Below, in pieces: positions 60,916 to 64,000 of a stretch of DNA of 64,000 bases. The stretch is from a virus, in IMG/VR virus record IMGVR_UViG_3300006751_000008, positions 1 through 64,000 of that record; one strand, written 5' to 3'. The position numbers and the translations under genes are program-made. Position 1 is the first letter of the stretch. Each line of letters starts with the position of its first letter. Under the pieces are notes generated by a model. The model saw nothing but the letters and a program-made list of their open reading frames with translations. It was not told the origin of the DNA and made no database searches.

Positions 60916-61134
60916 ATGACACTCAAGAAGTGGATGGAGAAGACTGGCACAAGCGCGGCAACTATTGCTGCTTGCGTCGGTGTTTCCCGTCAAGTGATCT
61001 ACGCTTGGACAGAAGGCGAGTACCTGCCTACCGTCCGCCACCTTACAAAACTACACGATCTCACTGACGGTTTAGTTAGCCTCAGTGACTTTCGTCACGT
61101 CATACGGCGGGAAAAGGAGGCGGCTAATGGGTAG
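60916..61134 (+). CDS. Cro-like HTH regulator
   Basis: 72 residues from the ATG after TAGGAGGCATCGG; an earlier in-frame ATG is ignored. TLKKWMEKTGTSAATIAACVGVSRQVIYAWTEGEYLPTVRHLTKLHDLT is a typical helix-turn-helix of the Cro/CI family, with ATIAACVGVSRQVIYAWTEG as turn and recognition helix. It ends with a basic tail. Probable ligand of the palindrome upstream. The last 8 nt overlap the primase-helicase gene. Confidence 0.75.
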   Translation: MTLKKWMEKTGTSAATIAACVGVSRQVIYAWTEGEYLPTVRHLTKLHDLTDGLVSLSDFRHVIRREKEAANG

Positions 61135-63403
61135 TGTTACGGTTCTTCGGAACCACTATATAAAAGGATACGGCGGGGGTTCTCTTGAGAAGACAGAGAT
61201 GAGTCCTACGGTTCCTCTGCTGGACGCTCTTAGTGCGACCTATGATGATGATGCTGCTCTGTGTTGTTACCACCTTGAAGACAAGGAAGGTAACACGCTG
61301 GAGCACTGTCCACGGCTCAACAAAGGGCCTTGGTTAGATGAGGGCGGGTGGTCTGAGGATCTCGGTGCTTTCGTCCGATTCGATGCGGTGGTGTTGGATG
61401 TTGATGGTCCAGATCATGCCGCTCCTGACGATTGGCGAGAAGAGCAGAAAGAACGATTCGACAACCTACCTTCTTCGGATGTCTTGGGTTGGTACGACAC
61501 ACGCGGTGGGTATCGGCTTGTTTGGTCCCTGGCTGAGTCTGTGTCTCCTTCTGACTTCAACGCGCTCGTGCGCGGGCTGAGAGTAGAGGCCAACAAGGTT
61601 GGTATCTATACAGATGCAGAGGCGGAAGGGTGGAACCATTGCTACCGTCTGCCCTTCGTTGTGCGAGATGGTGAAAGGCTACAGTTCGACTCGGACCTTA
61701 GTTGGTTGGAAGATGGACACCTTGAGGATGTGTCATCTATCGTTGCGGCGGCTCCTTCTTCCATGTTCTCGGGTATCGACCGGGTACAGGCTCCTCTTAG
61801 TATAGAAGAGAAGATTACAGAAGCTCGTAACGTCACACTCACTCGATTGGCTGGTAAACTCAGACGTTCGGGTATGAACGAGAACGAGATATCTTCCGCT
61901 CTTGTGACCGTGAACCAAGGACGGTGTGATCCTCCTCTTCCAGATGAGGAAGTAGTACAGATTGCCCGCTCTGTTTGTCGGTACGATCCTGCGCCAAAGG
62001 CAGAGAAGGAGGGTACAGACGACACAGACGAAGAGACCCCGGCGTTCGACGGGCCACGCTTTACGCTGGGGTCTGAAGTCGAGATAGCTCAACACGTCGG
62101 TGATGAGATGGAGAGGCTAGGAACCTCTATGATCTATGACCGTTCCACGTTGTGGGCCTACAAAGACAAGCGGGGCCTGTGGGAGATAGTCCACGAGGAA
62201 GCACTACACCAGATCACGGTCTCCTACGATGGGGAGATGGTCATGGGGGGACGGGACCGCAACGGTAACCCTAAACTAATGCCTCTGAAGGTCTCCAATG
62301 TATTGACTGAGAGTGTGGCCAAACTAATCTACAAACAGAGGGTTCATCGTGGGTGGTTGGACGGCTCGGTTGACGGTATCCTCTTCCGTAATCACTTCAT
62401 ACGGGTAGACGGGGAAGGCATCCACAAAGAAGAGTTCGACCCGGAACACAGACAGACAACAGGGCTACCGTTCGAGTTCATAGAGAATGCAAAGCCTGTG
62501 AAGTTCTTGCAGATGTTGCGGGACTGCTGGCGAGATGAGCCCGATGTAGAGGACCGGATACAACTACTCCGAGAGTGGGTAGGGGCTGCTCTGTGCAACC
62601 GTGCTCCTCTTTATGCCAAGGGCTTGATCCTTGTCGGTGGTGGTGCCAACGGTAAGAGCACTATTCAGTCTATTGTCACGGCGTTGTTCCCGGTTGACTC
62701 GGTGACTGCTGTGGCTCCTCAAGACTTCGACAACGAGTATAGAAGGGCCATGCTGTCTAATACCCGGCTCAACGTCGTGGCAGAGTTGCCAGAGGCTGAC
62801 ATTCTCGCGAGTGAAGCCGTGAAGGCCATGATCTCCGGTGACCAAGTAGTCGCTCGTGAGATCCGGCAGTCTCCTTTTGCCTACTACCCGAAAGCTGCTC
62901 ACCTATTCAGCGCGAACAGTCTCCCCGGTGTGCGCGATATGAGTAAAGGCTTCTGGCGGCGGTGGTGTGTCCTGGACTTCAAACGAGAGTTCGCAGAACA
63001 CGAACAGGACAGACACCTAGCCAAGCGTATCGTCTGTGAGGAACTATCGCGAATAGCTTCTTGGGCTATCCAAGGCTGCTATGAGTTGGCGGTACGAGGT
63101 CACTACACTACACCACTGAGTTCAGACAAAGCGGTGAAAGAATGGAGGCGTGCTGCTGACCAGATCGCCGGGTTCGTCGATGCGCGGTGTGGTGAGTATG
63201 ACGATGTAGGAGTAACGGCAACACAGCTTTACAACACCTACATTCAATGGGCCACAAGTACAGGACACAGACAGATGTCACAGGTCAACTTCGGTAAGAG
63301 GTTGGCAGGGCTTGGAGTGGAGAAGAAGAGGGGGAAGAACGGGTTCATCTACAAAACCTCCCTAAAGCCTCATCTATCCGCTGTAGCGGCTGGGGGTGAA
63401 TAG
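61127..63403 (+). CDS. Primase-helicase (AEP-like, PriCT, D5/SF3)
   Basis: 758 residues from the ATG after AAGGAGGCGGCTA. N-terminal AEP-like primase region with D91 and D93 (VVLDVDG) and RGGYRLVW; a PriCT-1 region about 225-285 (LSIEEKITEARNVTLTRLAGKLRRSGMNENEI...PDEEVVQIARSVCRYDP); D5-type N-terminal region; SF3 helicase with Walker A GGGANGKST (K510), SANSLPGVRDMSKGFWRRW. It opens the replication fork and makes primers. Confidence 0.85.
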   Translation: MGSVTVLRNHYIKGYGGGSLEKTEMSPTVPLLDALSATYDDDAALCCYHLEDKEGNTLEHCPRLNKGPWLDEGGWSEDLGAFVRFDAVVLDVDGPDHAAPDDWREEQKERFDNLPSSDVLGWYDTRGGYRLVWSLAESVSPSDFNALVRGLRVEANKVGIYTDAEAEGWNHCYRLPFVVRDGERLQFDSDLSWLEDGHLEDVSSIVAAAPSSMFSGIDRVQAPLSIEEKITEARNVTLTRLAGKLRRSGMNENEISSALVTVNQGRCDPPLPDEEVVQIARSVCRYDPAPKAEKEGTDDTDEETPAFDGPRFTLGSEVEIAQHVGDEMERLGTSMIYDRSTLWAYKDKRGLWEIVHEEALHQITVSYDGEMVMGGRDRNGNPKLMPLKVSNVLTESVAKLIYKQRVHRGWLDGSVDGILFRNHFIRVDGEGIHKEEFDPEHRQTTGLPFEFIENAKPVKFLQMLRDCWRDEPDVEDRIQLLREWVGAALCNRAPLYAKGLILVGGGANGKSTIQSIVTALFPVDSVTAVAPQDFDNEYRRAMLSNTRLNVVAELPEADILASEAVKAMISGDQVVAREIRQSPFAYYPKAAHLFSANSLPGVRDMSKGFWRRWCVLDFKREFAEHEQDRHLAKRIVCEELSRIASWAIQGCYELAVRGHYTTPLSSDKAVKEWRRAADQIAGFVDARCGEYDDVGVTATQLYNTYIQWATSTGHRQMSQVNFGKRLAGLGVEKKRGKNGFIYKTSLKPHLSAVAAGGE

Positions 63404-63715
63404 TATGCGCTCCTATCCCGCTACAGCGGAAGTACAGGAAACTTGTAAGAAGGTGTATGAGAGGTGTACCGTAGTGTACCCTACTATACACCCTCTAAAC
63501 GCCCAAAAACATTGGAGAAAAATAGAGGAGTGTATAGTTCGTACCTTTATGCTCGTTGTTCTATACGCGCCTGCCCGTGTGCCGGTAGTCTTTGGGGGAG
63601 AAGGTACGAACCATACACCTAGCAATGTAAGGTATCGGTTTTCTTGCGCTTTCGCGGTGTACGGTATATTTATAGGTGTAGTGTAATCATACTACAGGTT
63701 ACAGGAGATGCGTAA
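63404..63715. other. Repeat-rich region, candidate replication origin or control region
   Basis: Contains at least seven GTGTA/TACAC-type elements (63453-63492, 63530, 63611-63618, 63657, 63677), a GGTGTA/TACACC hairpin (63463-63492), and an 18-bp inverted repeat with one mismatch (63530-63547 and 63601-63618) around 53 nt. A weak open frame (63396 or 63405 to 63686) has a poor translation context and composition unlike the genes; I treat it as doubtful. AT-rich end near 63660-63690. Confidence 0.5.
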
Positions 63716-64000
63716 ATGCGACCGACAGAACTACAAGAGCAGATAGCTATTACCAGATCTCTGAAGCGTTCGGGTATCTGTTTTGCTGCTGTTCCCAACG
63801 GTGGGAAGCGTGATCGTCGAGAGGCTATTTCTCTTAGGAGTAGCGGTGTTCAGAGAGGCGTCCCGGACCTTCTAATCTTTGATCCTCCTCCTGCCCTTCC
63901 TGGGAAGGTTGGTACGGCGTTGGAGATGAAGCGAGAAGGTGGGCGGATGTCTAACGTCACAAAGGAACAGGTTGTGTGGTTGGACCGGCTAGAGGCTCGT
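63716..64000 (+). CDS. VRR-NUC type nuclease, 3' partial
   Basis: 95 residues to the end of the window, from the ATG after ACAGGAG. FAAVPNGGKRDRREAI...GVQRGVPDLLIFDPP...GTALEMKREGG gives the VRR-NUC pattern with PDLLI and E-x-K catalytic residues. Such nucleases act on branched DNA. The gene continues beyond the window. Confidence 0.75.
   Translation, partial: MRPTELQEQIAITRSLKRSGICFAAVPNGGKRDRREAISLRSSGVQRGVPDLLIFDPPPALPGKVGTALEMKREGGRMSNVTKEQVVWLDRLEAR

Noticed and set aside
63396-63686. 94- to 97-codon ORF after the primase-helicase
   Set aside because: Poor start context (GTG or ATG without a clear ribosome site), many repeats and palindromes in the DNA, and no recognisable protein features; kept only as a doubtful alternative to a non-coding region.
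1-64000. CRISPR arrays, tRNA genes, integrase or transposase
   Set aside because: Direct repeats are either in-frame gene duplications or gene junctions; no spacer-repeat pattern, cloverleaf or recombinase was seen by eye. A tRNAscan run would be decisive for tRNAs.

Overview
The window is a stretch of a tailed dsDNA bacteriophage genome. Contractile-tail genes (sheath, tube, baseplate J, gp25/LysM-type proteins) make it a myovirus. A PG-binding/amidase endolysin and membrane-anchored coiled-coil and signal-peptide lysis proteins suggest a Gram-negative host. No host gene, tRNA, integrase, transposase or CRISPR array was seen, so the host is not identified. Genes are very tightly packed, with ATGA or TAATG overlaps almost everywhere.

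Layout. (1) About 1-47.3 kb is one rightward late block. Its order is: a large LPD1-type polyvalent protein (5' end outside the window), portal, an SNF2-like ATPase and two charged proteins, a MuF-type head protein, prohead protease, a probable scaffold, a major capsid protein with an inserted Ig/FN3-like domain, a histone-like lysine-rich protein, a head-fibre-like protein, a head-tail connector interrupted by a mini-intein, neck/tail-completion proteins, tail sheath, tail tube, a frameshifted tail-assembly chaperone pair, tape measure, baseplate proteins, repeat-rich fibre/adhesin proteins, endolysin, a cluster of small membrane proteins, and an NrdR-like zinc-ribbon protein. (2) A hairpin near 47.35 kb separates it from a leftward early/replication block (47.4-60.7 kb): adenine methyltransferase, several small zinc-ribbon and unknown proteins, a small HTH protein with an operator-like promoter, family A DNA polymerase, a probable ssDNA-binding protein, an Nmad1-like protein, a second SF2 helicase, a DUF932-like protein and a Cas4/RecB-like nuclease. 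(3) A divergent control region at about 60.75-60.9 kb, built around a 37-bp near-perfect palindrome, launches a short rightward block: Cro-like HTH protein, AEP/PriCT/D5-type primase-helicase, a repeat-rich non-coding region that could be an origin, and a VRR-NUC nuclease cut by the window end. The large terminase is not in the window.

How it fits together. The early blocks carry a self-contained replication set (primase-helicase, polymerase, helicase, nucleases, methyltransferase) controlled by strong sigma70-like promoters, some of them overlapped by palindromes next to HTH genes. The late block builds the head, with maturation protease and capsid sharing a sequence motif that may mark the cleavage site, then a contractile tail decorated with modular beta-rich repeats. 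The most unusual features are the shared protease/capsid motif, the mini-intein in the connector, the ATPase and metallopeptidase-containing polyvalent proteins placed among head genes, the recurrent beta-module found in the sheath and two tail-fibre-like proteins, and the two palindromic regulatory regions.
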